A stretch of DNA of 64,000 bases from Pectobacterium polaris (GTDB taxonomy: Bacteria; Pseudomonadota; Gammaproteobacteria; Enterobacterales; Enterobacteriaceae). The notes under the pieces were generated by a model. The model did no database searches and was not told the DNA's origin. It worked only from the letters and a program-made list of their open reading frames with translations. The position numbers were made by a program, and so were the translations under genes. The stretch covers positions 248,001 through 312,000 of the forward strand of contig NZ_CP017481.1 of the NCBI RefSeq assembly GCF_002307355.1, in the 5' to 3' direction. The first letter of the stretch is position 1. Each line of letters starts with the position of its first letter. Shown piece after piece: positions 36,468 through 45,532 of the stretch.

Positions 36468-37318
36468 TGCTATTTCACCTCATTACTTCTCCTTTTGCCG
36501 AGTTCGGTTTTATGCGCCGTGCGCTGGTCGGCTGTCTGGTGATAACGCTGAGCGCCGCGCCGCTGGGCTGTTTCCTGCTGTTGCGGCGTATGAGCCTGAT
36601 TGGCGATGCGCTGTCGCACGCGGTCTTACCCGGCGTCGCCATCGGCTACCTCATCTCCGGGATGTCACTGCTGGCAATGGGGATCGGCGGCTTTATCGCC
36701 GGACTGGCCGTCGCCATGCTCTCCGGCTTTGTCACACGCCACACGGAGTTAAAAGAGGACGCCAGCTTCGCCGGATTTTACCTCGGCTCGCTGGCGCTCG
36801 GCGTCACGCTGGTGTCACTGCGCGGTTCCAGCGTCGATCTGCTGCATGTGCTGTTCGGCTCGATCCTCGCGGTGGATCGCGACGCACTGATCGACATTGC
36901 GCTGATCGGATCGACCTCTTTGCTGGTGCTAGCGGTGATCTATCGTGCGCTGGTGATTGAATCGTTTGACGTGACCTTCCTGCGCATCAGCTCAGGGCGC
37001 TATCGGGCGTTGATCCACGGGCTGTTTCTGTCGCTGGTGGTGCTGAATCTGGTCGCGGGATTCCAGCTGTTAGGCACGCTGATGACGGTCGGCATGATGA
37101 TGCTGCCTGCCGCTAGCGCACGGTTCTGGACGCAGCGCCTGCCTGTCATGCTCGGCATTGCGGTGCTGCAAGGGATGCTCGCCAGCCTGATCGGGCTGCT
37201 GTGGTCCTACTATGCCGAGCTGCCCGCCGGGCCTGCCATCATTCTGACGATTACGCTGTTTTTCTGTTTCTCGGTCTGCGTTGGTCACAACGGTGGGCTG
37301 TTACGCCTGCGTCGGTGA
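36464..37318 (+). CDS. metal ABC transporter permease (ZnuB type)
   Basis: The 284-residue membrane protein of the ABC-3 family has about eight hydrophobic helices. Typical motifs are PFAEFGFMRRALVGCLVI, LRRMSLIGDALSHAVLPGVA and the C-terminal LLGTLMTVGMMMLPAASAR. Its ATG overlaps the ATPase stop. It forms the channel for the substrate-binding protein encoded 40 bp downstream. Confidence 0.93.
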   Translation: MMLFHLITSPFAEFGFMRRALVGCLVITLSAAPLGCFLLLRRMSLIGDALSHAVLPGVAIGYLISGMSLLAMGIGGFIAGLAVAMLSGFVTRHTELKEDASFAGFYLGSLALGVTLVSLRGSSVDLLHVLFGSILAVDRDALIDIALIGSTSLLVLAVIYRALVIESFDVTFLRISSGRYRALIHGLFLSLVVLNLVAGFQLLGTLMTVGMMMLPAASARFWTQRLPVMLGIAVLQGMLASLIGLLWSYYAELPAGPAIILTITLFFCFSVCVGHNGGLLRLRR

Positions 37319-37358
37319 CCGATGAATCTCGTTATCTGCAACTGTCTGTGAGGGAAAA

Positions 37359-38237
37359 ATGAAACGTTCACTGTTAGCTATTGCGTTATCCGGCCTGCTG
37401 CTTAGCCCACTGGCGATGGCAAAGAACCTTGAGGTTGTCGCCAGCTTTTCCGTGCTGGGCGATATGGTCAGCCACATCGGCGGCGATCGCGTTACCGTCA
37501 CCGATCTGGTGAAGCCCAATGGCGATCCGCATGAGTTTGAGCCTTCTCCGCAAGACAGCAAAACGCTGGCTAGCGCCGATCTGGTTTTCGTTAACGGTCT
37601 GGGGTTGGAGGGATGGATCGACCGGCTGGTCACCGCCTCCGGCTACCGTGGCGACGTCATTACGGCCTCAACCGGGATTGAAACCCGCACTATGGTCGAA
37701 GACGGAAAAACGGAAACCGATCCGCATGCCTGGAACAGCATGAGCAACGGCGTGGTCTACGCGCACAACATCGTCAACGCGCTGGTGAAAGCCGATCCAA
37801 CGAATGCCGATTACTATCGCCAGCAGGGTGAAACCTATATCAAACAGTTACAGGGGCTGGATAACTACGCGAAGCAAACGTTCGCCACCATTCCGCCAGA
37901 AAAACGTAAAGTGCTGACCAGCCATGACGCATTCGGCTATTTCGGCCAGGCCTACGGCGTGAAGTTCCTGTCACCGGTGGGCTACTCCACGGAATCGGAA
38001 GCCAGCAGCAAAAAAGTGGCTTCGTTGATTAAGCAAATCAAGCAGGAGAAGGTGAAAAGCTACTTCATTGAAAACCAGACCGACGGACGTCTGGTGAAGC
38101 AAATCGCGACGGCCAGCGGCGCACAGCCCGGCGGTGAGCTGTACCCGGAGGCTCTGACCGACGCCTCCGGCCCCGCGGCAACCTACACGGCGGCGTTTAA
38201 GCACAACGTCGATACCCTCGCCGCCAGCATGAAGTAA
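37359..38237 (+). CDS. metal ABC transporter substrate-binding protein (ZnuA/SitA type)
   Basis: The 292-residue protein has a signal peptide (MKRSLLAIALSGLLLSPLAMA) and an A-1 type metal-binding fold. Metal ligands are His in NGDPHEFEPSP, His in DPHAWNS, then His/Glu near VLTSHDAFGYF and Asp near the C terminus. No His-rich loop of the classic ZnuA is present, so manganese or zinc is possible; the Zur-like box upstream argues for zinc. A terminator follows. Confidence 0.9.
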   Translation: MKRSLLAIALSGLLLSPLAMAKNLEVVASFSVLGDMVSHIGGDRVTVTDLVKPNGDPHEFEPSPQDSKTLASADLVFVNGLGLEGWIDRLVTASGYRGDVITASTGIETRTMVEDGKTETDPHAWNSMSNGVVYAHNIVNALVKADPTNADYYRQQGETYIKQLQGLDNYAKQTFATIPPEKRKVLTSHDAFGYFGQAYGVKFLSPVGYSTESEASSKKVASLIKQIKQEKVKSYFIENQTDGRLVKQIATASGAQPGGELYPEALTDASGPAATYTAAFKHNVDTLAASMK

Positions 38238-38246
38238 ACCTCATTC

Positions 38247-38284
38247 CTGCCCTTGCGCTGATCAACAGAGACGCACAAGGGCAG
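38247..38284 (+). terminator. hairpin after zinc-transport operon
   Basis: CTGCCCTTG and CAAGGGCAG pair around a 20-nt loop about 10 bp after the substrate-binding-protein stop. A long T run is absent, so its efficiency is uncertain. It separates the plus-strand operon from the converging Ter kinase gene. Confidence 0.5.
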
Positions 38285-38326
38285 CGATACCGGTTAGCAC
38301 ATGTCCTCTGCTAACATAGTGCCGTG

Positions 38327-39825
38327 TTAATTTGTGACCAACTGCACCACCACCAGCCTTCCCCCCTCTTGGGTGGAAAGCACAAACTGGGCACCGTCCG
38401 TCAACGCCAGTTTATCTCCGATGGCGACCTTCTTTTTATCGGGTAACGACATCAGTTCCTCAATGCCTTCATTAACCAGCCACCATTGGTCATTATGAAA
38501 CACGAAATAGCCAACACGCTTCTTTTGTTCTGGTGTCGTGCGCTCATTGGGGGCAATTAATCGGTTCACGTGCCACGCGTACAAGGACTGGCCGTTCCAT
38601 ACCATCAGGCGGTGATCATCGGGACGATAGCTTCCCGTTGTCCGTGAAGAATACAGATTCAGTATCGGCAGTTTTCCTTTATACGGCGTGCCGCAGTAAG
38701 GGCATGAAGGCTGCGTTTTACCGGAAAATACATACCATTTCTGCTCACAGGCTGCATTCTGGCACGGCTGGATGAGATCGACCGTTTTCACCAGTGCCGT
38801 TTCCCACTCGTCGGCCGTTGGGCGCTTGGTTGGCTCATGCAAACCGGTAATAAAGGCTTTCTCAAAGAGAGGCGTAAGATAAGGCCCGAGAACGGTATAG
38901 GGGATCTTATCCGTATCTGCCCACGGTAAGGATGATGGGCTAACCTGGCTGAGCTTAACCGCATTGCTGCGGTCTGTCGGGTGCTCGATAAACAGCGCCT
39001 TTTCCCCATAGACAGGGATTCGTCCCGCATTTCATCATCCATGTCATGAATTTTACCGCCCCGTAGCGGGTGTCGGTAAAACAGATACATATAGATTAAT
39101 ACTGACAGCGCGTGGCGATCGGTGCTGATGCTCGGTAAGATCCGATTGGGATCCTCTTTCGCCAGATGAGTGGTTTTCACGACTTCAGGGGCGATAAAGT
39201 CCGGCGTGCCGACAACGTCCGGCGGGTATTTCCCCGGCACCACCAAACCATCGATATCGATCACGCAGGCATGTCCGGCTTCAGGATCCACCAGCACATT
39301 CTTATAACTCAGATCGCTATGACACAAACCCGCTGCGTGCATGCGCCGTACCGCACGGGTCAACAACAGGCAGACTTTCAGGTAATTGAGCAGGTTGCCG
39401 CGCTCACGCGGATCGAGGAATTTATTCTGGTTATTCGCACTGGCAAACCATTTCCCTTCTTTTTCCCGCCCCTTGATACCAAGAAAATCATCATTCTTAG
39501 AACCATACTTAAAGAAAAAGTGGCTGTGGTAGGTTGGCACCACAATCCCTATCCGCCCCTGATGCTCAACCACGCTGGTCGGCCAGCAGAACAGGTCTTG
39601 CCAGTAGTCGCCCCCCGCTTGCTCAAAAATACTTTGCCGATAGCGGCCGGTGATCATCGCGATCCGTTCTTTCGCCTGCTCATTCTGGGGCTTTTTGTAG
39701 AAAGCCACCACGTAGGTCTTATCAGGGGAAAAATAGACATCCTTCATCGAACCCGAACCGATGATTTCGTCAACGTATTGGACAGGCTCACCGTCTCGGG
39801 TAGTACAACTAATAATATTAGCCAT
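38327..39825 (-). pseudogene. Ter-associated protein kinase, single-base frameshift
   Basis: Reading both frames gives a kinase of about 499 residues. The N-terminal part has the glycine loop GSGSMKDVYF, catalytic loop HSDLSYKNVLVD, metal motif DIDG and PDFIAPEV; it breaks at MRDESLSMG. The rest, after one missing G in the run at 39004-39007 (plus-strand C), runs ALFIEHPTDRSNAVKLS..., a zinc ribbon CQNAACEQKW/CPYCG, and a C-terminal FHA-like domain. It is paired with a PP2C phosphatase 30 bp upstream. Either a sequence error or inactivation. Confidence 0.85.
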
Positions 39826-39855
39826 TGATTATCACCAGCGATCCATTTCTGAGAC

Positions 39856-41463
39856 TCACCATGCCACGACGATCGTCCGGTCATCATGGTTTCCGGGCGA
39901 GAAAAAGTTTAGCCACTCAGCCAGTTGTTCTGCCGCTTGTTCGCTGTCATTCAGACAGGGGGCAATATCGGCGACCAGCACATCCCATTTTTCCGGGTTT
40001 TTTAGCCCGTTATCGGTTTCAAAATACGGATCGGACACCCCGTCCGTCATCAGGATCAGGTGCGAAATATCGCTCCATTTGCCGATAATGACTCGCTCAT
40101 GAAACTGAGGATCCTGTACAGCATTCAGATCCAGAAAGCGGGTCTGCCCTGCATATTCACCGCTATCTGGCTTGCCTAATGGACGCACTTTGCCCACCGG
40201 GCCGTAGGCGGCGATAGCCCCATCGCCCAGCCAGAATGAAGCGGCAAACAGCCCATCCGCAGTACGCAACGATACCGTCGCGAGCAGCGTGGTGGAGTAT
40301 GATTTGACATGTTCACCGGTTTCTATCGATTCACCGTCGAGCTTATGTACCGCAAGCTGTGCCGCCTTATGAAACTGCCTGATGAAGAAGGCGAAAATCT
40401 CTTTCTGACCTTCCGGCGTCCACTGGGCGATCTCGGGCTTTAGCCATGCAGCCGATTCTTCCGCCATCTGCTGCGCCAGATAGGTTCCCACGACCGTTGT
40501 CACCAGTCGCGACCCCTGACGAGAATTTTTGGCGCTCCCTGCACCGTCGGCAACCAGCAGGATGCTCCAGCCGCTGTCATTATCGTGAGCGATAAAATAA
40601 TCATCATCACGAAAAGTACCAACGTGTTCGTGTGAACGCCCTCGGCGGCTAGCGGCGGCGATATTAACGTCTGGTTGACGGATCAGTTGGTGCGCGACAT
40701 TCGCTTTAAAATAACGATCGTCCGCTGGAGGATCGATAATTTTCCATAGGCTGCGTGGATCGGGATTCACGATCAAGAGCACCGTTGTTGTCCCTGTTAG
40801 CGCAGCTCCGCATGACCAGTGGAGGGTGATTTCCCGATCGCCACTTTGGGTCGGCGTTCCCACCAGCGACGTCGTGTCTCGGTCGAAATGTAGCCCGATC
40901 GCTTCGCCAAAAATCACGTCCTGTATATCAGGCTGGATTCCGTTATCGAGGATAATTTCAATAGGCGCGTTAAATGGCGTACCGACACGCGCATTGGCGA
41001 TGTTAACTTTTGCCTGTGGCGCACGCGCCGTAGGAGCCGTGTTCTGGCGCTGGTTCGACGTTGGGATCTGTCCAGGTTTTAGCATATCTGCACCACTCAG
41101 GTTATTTTTCGTGGCATTCAATTCCGCAAAGGGCATCGTTTCCCACGGTGCTTTTTCCGCGCTCTCCTGCTCTGTCGATTCTGCACCGCGGGTCGATACC
41201 GGCTCGACGCTCTCCGACACGATGATCTCAGACGGAAGCGTATCATCCAGCCCCGATGCGGTTACCACATCGGGTAGCGTTGCGGCGCTAGTTGGCGGCG
41301 TTCCTTCAACCTTGAGCATCACCTGTTCACGCAGTTTTTCTAACTGTAGACATAACTCAGTATCATTGTCCCAGACGTGATGTTCGGCTTCGGAAAGCGT
41401 TTTTCCTGCCTGTTGTAGAATAAGCGTGAATATCTGGCGATTCAGACTGACATCATGATCCAT
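39856..41463 (-). CDS. PP2C-type protein phosphatase of the Ter system
   Basis: The 535-residue phosphatase has a variable N-terminal half with a possible Ig-like domain (about residues 155-240) and a C-terminal PP2C domain: FIAHDNDSGWSILLVADGAG, GDGAIAAYG, LILMTDGVSDPYFE and NHDDRTIVV, whose aspartates bind the metal pair. It likely reverses the adjacent kinase. The start overlaps the VWA gene stop (TAATG). Confidence 0.9.
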   Translation of the reverse strand: MDHDVSLNRQIFTLILQQAGKTLSEAEHHVWDNDTELCLQLEKLREQVMLKVEGTPPTSAATLPDVVTASGLDDTLPSEIIVSESVEPVSTRGAESTEQESAEKAPWETMPFAELNATKNNLSGADMLKPGQIPTSNQRQNTAPTARAPQAKVNIANARVGTPFNAPIEIILDNGIQPDIQDVIFGEAIGLHFDRDTTSLVGTPTQSGDREITLHWSCGAALTGTTTVLLIVNPDPRSLWKIIDPPADDRYFKANVAHQLIRQPDVNIAAASRRGRSHEHVGTFRDDDYFIAHDNDSGWSILLVADGAGSAKNSRQGSRLVTTVVGTYLAQQMAEESAAWLKPEIAQWTPEGQKEIFAFFIRQFHKAAQLAVHKLDGESIETGEHVKSYSTTLLATVSLRTADGLFAASFWLGDGAIAAYGPVGKVRPLGKPDSGEYAGQTRFLDLNAVQDPQFHERVIIGKWSDISHLILMTDGVSDPYFETDNGLKNPEKWDVLVADIAPCLNDSEQAAEQLAEWLNFFSPGNHDDRTIVVAW

Positions 41464-42503
41464 TAGCCTCTCCCACGGTTAACATCAAAATCTTCCACAC
41501 CGCCATTTTCACTAAAGCTAATATTATTGTCGCACCATGGGCATATCACGGTTTCTGGCCCGTTGATACACAATAGCTTTCCACAGGAACACATCGCGAA
41601 GGCACTGGCATTACCACAATGGGGGCAACCCGGCGCACCGTGTAATTCGCTCGTATTCACCTGTAGCGCAGAGGCGGAGGCATCACTCCAGGCAAAATAA
41701 TCGTCATCAATAGGGAAACAGCCTGCCAAATTAAACCCGTTGATATTAAGCTTAAAATTGAGGGAAGACAGATTGACGTTGGGGCGCTCATATTTCATCA
41801 GATAGGGACGACGTGATTTATTGCAGCGGCCGACGAGGATCACACAGTTCTCATCATAAGCCCTCGCCACCTCATCCTTGGCCAGCCGAACAATAGACCC
41901 CGTCGTCGGCAACAGCGGCGGAGCCTCCTCGCCGACGCTACGGCTATGTGCGGTAACAGAGGCCGTTATCCATTTAATAAAGCGGGTGAAATCCCCTTCC
42001 TGTGCATCAGTAAACAACAAGACATTTTCGGTGAGCTGGCGCAGCGTACTCAAGTCGGCAGAAGCCCCTAAGCCAATCGCAATCAGGTTAACCTTACTGG
42101 CGTAGTGTGTTTTCCAACGTGTAATCTCTGGGGTGATATCATCCGTCGGGCGACCATCGGTCAGTAAATAGACCACCGGTTTCCAATCACCTTTACGCTC
42201 TTGCGTCGTCTTTCTGACTTGCTCATCGATCTGTTTCGTCAATTCCCGTATCGCCGCCCCGAGGCTAGTGCCACCACCTAACGGCAGACGCGGTGGATAA
42301 AATGACACCACTTCCACCAGGGGGACGATGGTTTGCGCCACACCAGCAAAAGCGATGACAGAAATCCATGCGGTTTCGAGGGCGTGAGGGTCTTTTTTCA
42401 GATCGCTGACGATAGTCTGGAGGCCATCGTTCATTTTCTTCAGATTATCTCCGATCATCGACTCCGAGCAGTCGAGAACGAAGAAAATGGGTAGTCGTCT
42501 CAT
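41463..42503 (-). CDS. VWA protein with TerY-C zinc ribbon
   Basis: The 346-residue protein has an N-terminal von Willebrand A domain with MIDAS DCSES (about residue 11), TLGGGTSLGAAI and LLTDGRPTDD, then a TerY-C domain with CPHCG, CSCGKLLC and CPWCDN (zinc ribbon). It is coupled to the phosphatase and kinase downstream and probably scaffolds them. ATG at 42503 was chosen because AGGT lies at good distance. Confidence 0.9.
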   Translation of the reverse strand: MRRLPIFFVLDCSESMIGDNLKKMNDGLQTIVSDLKKDPHALETAWISVIAFAGVAQTIVPLVEVVSFYPPRLPLGGGTSLGAAIRELTKQIDEQVRKTTQERKGDWKPVVYLLTDGRPTDDITPEITRWKTHYASKVNLIAIGLGASADLSTLRQLTENVLLFTDAQEGDFTRFIKWITASVTAHSRSVGEEAPPLLPTTGSIVRLAKDEVARAYDENCVILVGRCNKSRRPYLMKYERPNVNLSSLNFKLNINGFNLAGCFPIDDDYFAWSDASASALQVNTSELHGAPGCPHCGNASAFAMCSCGKLLCINGPETVICPWCDNNISFSENGGVEDFDVNRGRG

Positions 42504-42622
42504 CACAGACACCTTTATTAAGCGAATCGCTTTTATTCAGAATAGCCTTTGCGGTAAGCGCTTCTCTGGGTTCGATATTGATAAAATAAAGGCAGAGCCC
42601 TGTTGGGAGCCCTGCCTTGGTG

Positions 42623-43261
42623 TCACAGAACCAGCTGTATTTCGGGAGGGGGTGGCGGCAGGTTATCCTGACCAGCATTGACACCGGAGCTAGCGCTACC
42701 TGATGCAACACTCGCCGAAACCCATTTGAAGAAACCGGCAAACGCCGTAGAGTCCAGCGTTTCTAACGCCACCACTTGGCTGGTCAATTGTTTAAGGTGT
42801 TCATGCTTGGCTTTCGGCCCAACGGCACAGGCAATGATCGAACCAAAAGCACGTTTTTTGATTTCTTTCACTGCTTCATCGTACGCATAGGCGTCAGAGG
42901 GACTGCCGTCAGTCATGAGGAACACCAGAGGCCGCCAGTCGCCTTTCTGATCGCCATCGGAACGTTTGATATCGCGATCGACTGACTGAATCAGGCACTC
43001 AAGGGCCGCGCCCGTAAACGTTCCGCCCGCGCTAGGCACCACAATATCGGTAAACTGGAAATCTTCCAGCGGCGTCAACGGGATAAACTCCCGCGCTTCA
43101 TTGTCGTATGTGATGATTGAGATATAGACACTTTCTAACGCATAAGGATCCTGACGCAACGCGCTTAGCATCGCCTGGATCCCCACATTGACCGCATGAA
43201 TGGACTCACCACGCATGGAGCCTGACGTATCAATCAAGAGATAAACCGGTAGACGTCTCAT
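42623..43261 (-). CDS. terY: VWA protein TerY, copy 2
   Basis: The 212-residue protein is a von Willebrand A domain with the MIDAS DTSGSM, threonine in SAGGTFTGAAL and aspartate in LMTDGSPSD. It ends DNLPPPPPEIQLVL, the same tail as the other TerY. It starts immediately after the TerX stop (TAA ATG). TerY-type proteins probably bind other Ter components through metal. Confidence 0.88.
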   Translation of the reverse strand: MRRLPVYLLIDTSGSMRGESIHAVNVGIQAMLSALRQDPYALESVYISIITYDNEAREFIPLTPLEDFQFTDIVVPSAGGTFTGAALECLIQSVDRDIKRSDGDQKGDWRPLVFLMTDGSPSDAYAYDEAVKEIKKRAFGSIIACAVGPKAKHEHLKQLTSQVVALETLDSTAFAGFFKWVSASVASGSASSGVNAGQDNLPPPPPEIQLVL

Positions 43262-43906
43262 TTACAGGTAGCTCTTTAAATGCGTGATAAAGGAATCTGA
43301 ATCGGAAGGTTCGCCAATCGCGCTAAGTTTCCAGCCCGTCCCTTCACGTACCAGTTCAGCAAACACCATGGAGAATTTTTGGTTAAATGCAGGCCCGCCA
43401 GACAGGTCAAAACGCGCCATTTCAATATTTTTAGCATCCACGGCGCGGATAAAGGCATTCTGTACTTTGCCAAAGTGCTGTTGCAGTTCCCGACCATTGT
43501 AGATCTGGACAATAAAGACGATTTTTTCGTATCTGGCATCCAGCGTATTCAAGTTGGCAATAATCTGCTCATCATCGCCATCTCCCGCGCCGGTGCGGTT
43601 GTCGCCAGTTAACCAGATTTGCCCTGAATGATGTCGCTGGTTATTAAAAAAGATCACATCCCCGTTATCTAACGTTGGCCGACCCCCTTCGATTTTCCCC
43701 AAATCGACCACTTTTCCTTCGGCGTTACACAGGAAGGCAACCACATCGAGATCGTACTCATCTTCTGTTTTTTTGCTAAAGATGCCCCCCAGGAATCCTT
43801 TTTTCTCTTCGCTGATGTCCCAGCCTAGACCGATAGTCACAGAGGAGAGATCGAATTCATTCTTCTTGAGGCTAACACTTTGTCCTTTACGCAAACTGAC
43901 TGACAT
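43262..43906 (-). CDS. terX: TerD-family protein TerX
   Basis: The 214-residue TerD-fold protein begins with VSLRKGQSVSLKK and has the calcium-binding DLDVVAFL and GAGDGDDEQ motifs. An insert GFLGGIFSKKTED near residue 37 resembles the GLLGGLFGG of TerZ. It lies between two TerY genes and is probably co-transcribed with them. Confidence 0.9.
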   Translation of the reverse strand: MSVSLRKGQSVSLKKNEFDLSSVTIGLGWDISEEKKGFLGGIFSKKTEDEYDLDVVAFLCNAEGKVVDLGKIEGGRPTLDNGDVIFFNNQRHHSGQIWLTGDNRTGAGDGDDEQIIANLNTLDARYEKIVFIVQIYNGRELQQHFGKVQNAFIRAVDAKNIEMARFDLSGGPAFNQKFSMVFAELVREGTGWKLSAIGEPSDSDSFITHLKSYL

Positions 43907-43926
43907 ACAGTCTCCTTGTTTTTCTG

Positions 43927-44565
43927 TTAGAGCACGACATTCACTTCTGGCGGCGGAGGAGGAAGATCGTCAAGACCGATAACTTCTTTTTTACCAGATT
44001 CCACTTTTTGACTTCCAACCGAGATGCTGGCCGATACCCACTTGAAGAAAGCCTTAATGGAATTCGAATCTGCGGTATCAAGCCGTAGGACTATCTCGGT
44101 AATTTCCTGTAGTACTTTCGTTTCTGCTACCTGCCCAGCAGCACAAGCAACCACAACGCCAGTACGAGCCGACTTAAAATCAGCAACGCCTTTGCGCCAG
44201 TCATCTGTCGGCGCACCGTCGGTCATGATGAAGACCAGCGGACGCCAATCTCCTTTAGTTTCTGCCGTGGTTTTCCGAACCTCACTCCCAATAGCCTGTG
44301 CTACCAGCGATAACGCTTCGCCAAGCGCAGTCGTGCCATTGGCAACCAGATCGGGGGATTTGAAATTAAGCAGATCGGTTAGCGGGACCGCTTGGCGGGC
44401 AGAAGTATCAAAGGTAATGACGGAAACATAGGCCGTTTCCAGCGCATAAGGGTCTTGGCGTAGCGTCGTGAGGAGTGTCTGTACCCCGTTCTTCACGGCT
44501 TCAATTGGCTCACCATGCATTGAGCCAGAGGTATCGAGTAACAAATAGACCGGTAGTCTTCGCAT
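43927..44565 (-). CDS. terY: VWA protein TerY, copy 1
   Basis: The 212-residue VWA protein has MIDAS DTSGSM, GTTALGEAL and IMTDGAPTDD, and the C-terminal tail DDLPPPPPEVNVVL. It resembles the other TerY in length and layout, so a duplication with terX between is probable. It is the first gene of the minus-strand signalling set downstream of terW. Confidence 0.9.
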   Translation of the reverse strand: MRRLPVYLLLDTSGSMHGEPIEAVKNGVQTLLTTLRQDPYALETAYVSVITFDTSARQAVPLTDLLNFKSPDLVANGTTALGEALSLVAQAIGSEVRKTTAETKGDWRPLVFIMTDGAPTDDWRKGVADFKSARTGVVVACAAGQVAETKVLQEITEIVLRLDTADSNSIKAFFKWVSASISVGSQKVESGKKEVIGLDDLPPPPPEVNVVL

Positions 44566-44723
44566 ATCATCAATCCATTAATTTTATGAATAATACGATT
44601 AAGACATCATAATCAATCTGGTCGTTATCTCAACAAAAAACACGCATCGTCAATCAGTTAACTTGAGGGAGGAGAATGAGATACAGAGAAAGGCACGGGC
44701 AAGAGAAGCCCGCGTGATGTGAG

Positions 44724-45188
44724 TTATTTTTTTGACGGCGAGGAAGCACGAATCAACTCATTCGCACATTTATCGATCAGCATTTCCACCGCTTCGCTAC
44801 GCGTCACGTCTTTGAGACGTGCAAGCGTGTCGATCTTACGCAAGATCGACATTCTTAATGACAGAGAAACCGCTTTCTTTTTTTCTTTATCCAGAAAGAC
44901 CCGACTCACCGTTTCTTCTTTAAACGCAGCATTAGATGACAGCGCTTCCGCCATACGACGTAACGTTTTTTTATCGAGCTGGCCGGGCTGAACCATATGA
45001 TAAGCGTGTAGTGCTTTGCTGTATTTTATCTCAGCAGAATACGTGTTTCTCAGCTCCTTCAGTACGCGGGTCAACGTAGGTTCCGAGCAATCAAGCGCGG
45101 CGATGATTTGTGCGGCGGCAACGGGCTTCCCCGTTCCCAGGATATTGGCAAGCTGGAAAACACGTACCTGACGGGTGCTTAGTTGCAT
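44724..45188 (-). CDS. terW: TerW regulator of the ter operon
   Basis: The 154-residue protein has an N-terminal winged helix-turn-helix (VRVFQLANILGTGKPVAAAQ, LDCSEPTLTRVLKELR) and a C-terminal ribbon-helix-helix-like SLSLRMSILRKIDTLARLKD. TerW is known to bind the ter promoter and regulate it. It lies 158 bp upstream of the terY-terX-terY set and is likely a separate unit. Confidence 0.88.
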   Translation of the reverse strand: MQLSTRQVRVFQLANILGTGKPVAAAQIIAALDCSEPTLTRVLKELRNTYSAEIKYSKALHAYHMVQPGQLDKKTLRRMAEALSSNAAFKEETVSRVFLDKEKKKAVSLSLRMSILRKIDTLARLKDVTRSEAVEMLIDKCANELIRASSPSKK

Positions 45189-45532
45189 AGAGAATCACAC
45201 CCTGCATTCCAGAATAATGATCGTATGGGCTGAAAAATAAGCGTGTTCACTGGCATTTTTCTAGATGATCTCATGCTAATTACTGTTAATTAACGAACTA
45301 TCATACCGCAGCCCTTAACGCTGGGTAATCATAGTGCCACCCTCGTTTCTGAGCATGGGCAGACAATAAGGATGGCAGCGGATAAGCACGTCCTCTGCAT
45401 CCCTAAGCAAAATTTTAATATCTTCTTACTCTAACAGACAAATTTTCAACGAGAGATAAACCAGAGAAAATACCGGATGTTCCCCCAAGCAGAACGGAGT
45501 ATCGCAACGCGCTACCTTCGATCAACATCGCC
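45189..45532. other. intergenic region between terW and the biosynthetic module
   Basis: These 344 bp carry the terW promoter on the right end of the gene. I find no gene, clear terminator or repeat. Confidence 0.35.

Noticed and set aside
38327..39825. Programmed ribosomal frameshift in the Ter kinase
   Set aside because: The site is a plain G/C run without a slippery heptamer or clear stimulatory structure, and a similar lesion occurs in an unrelated SDR gene.
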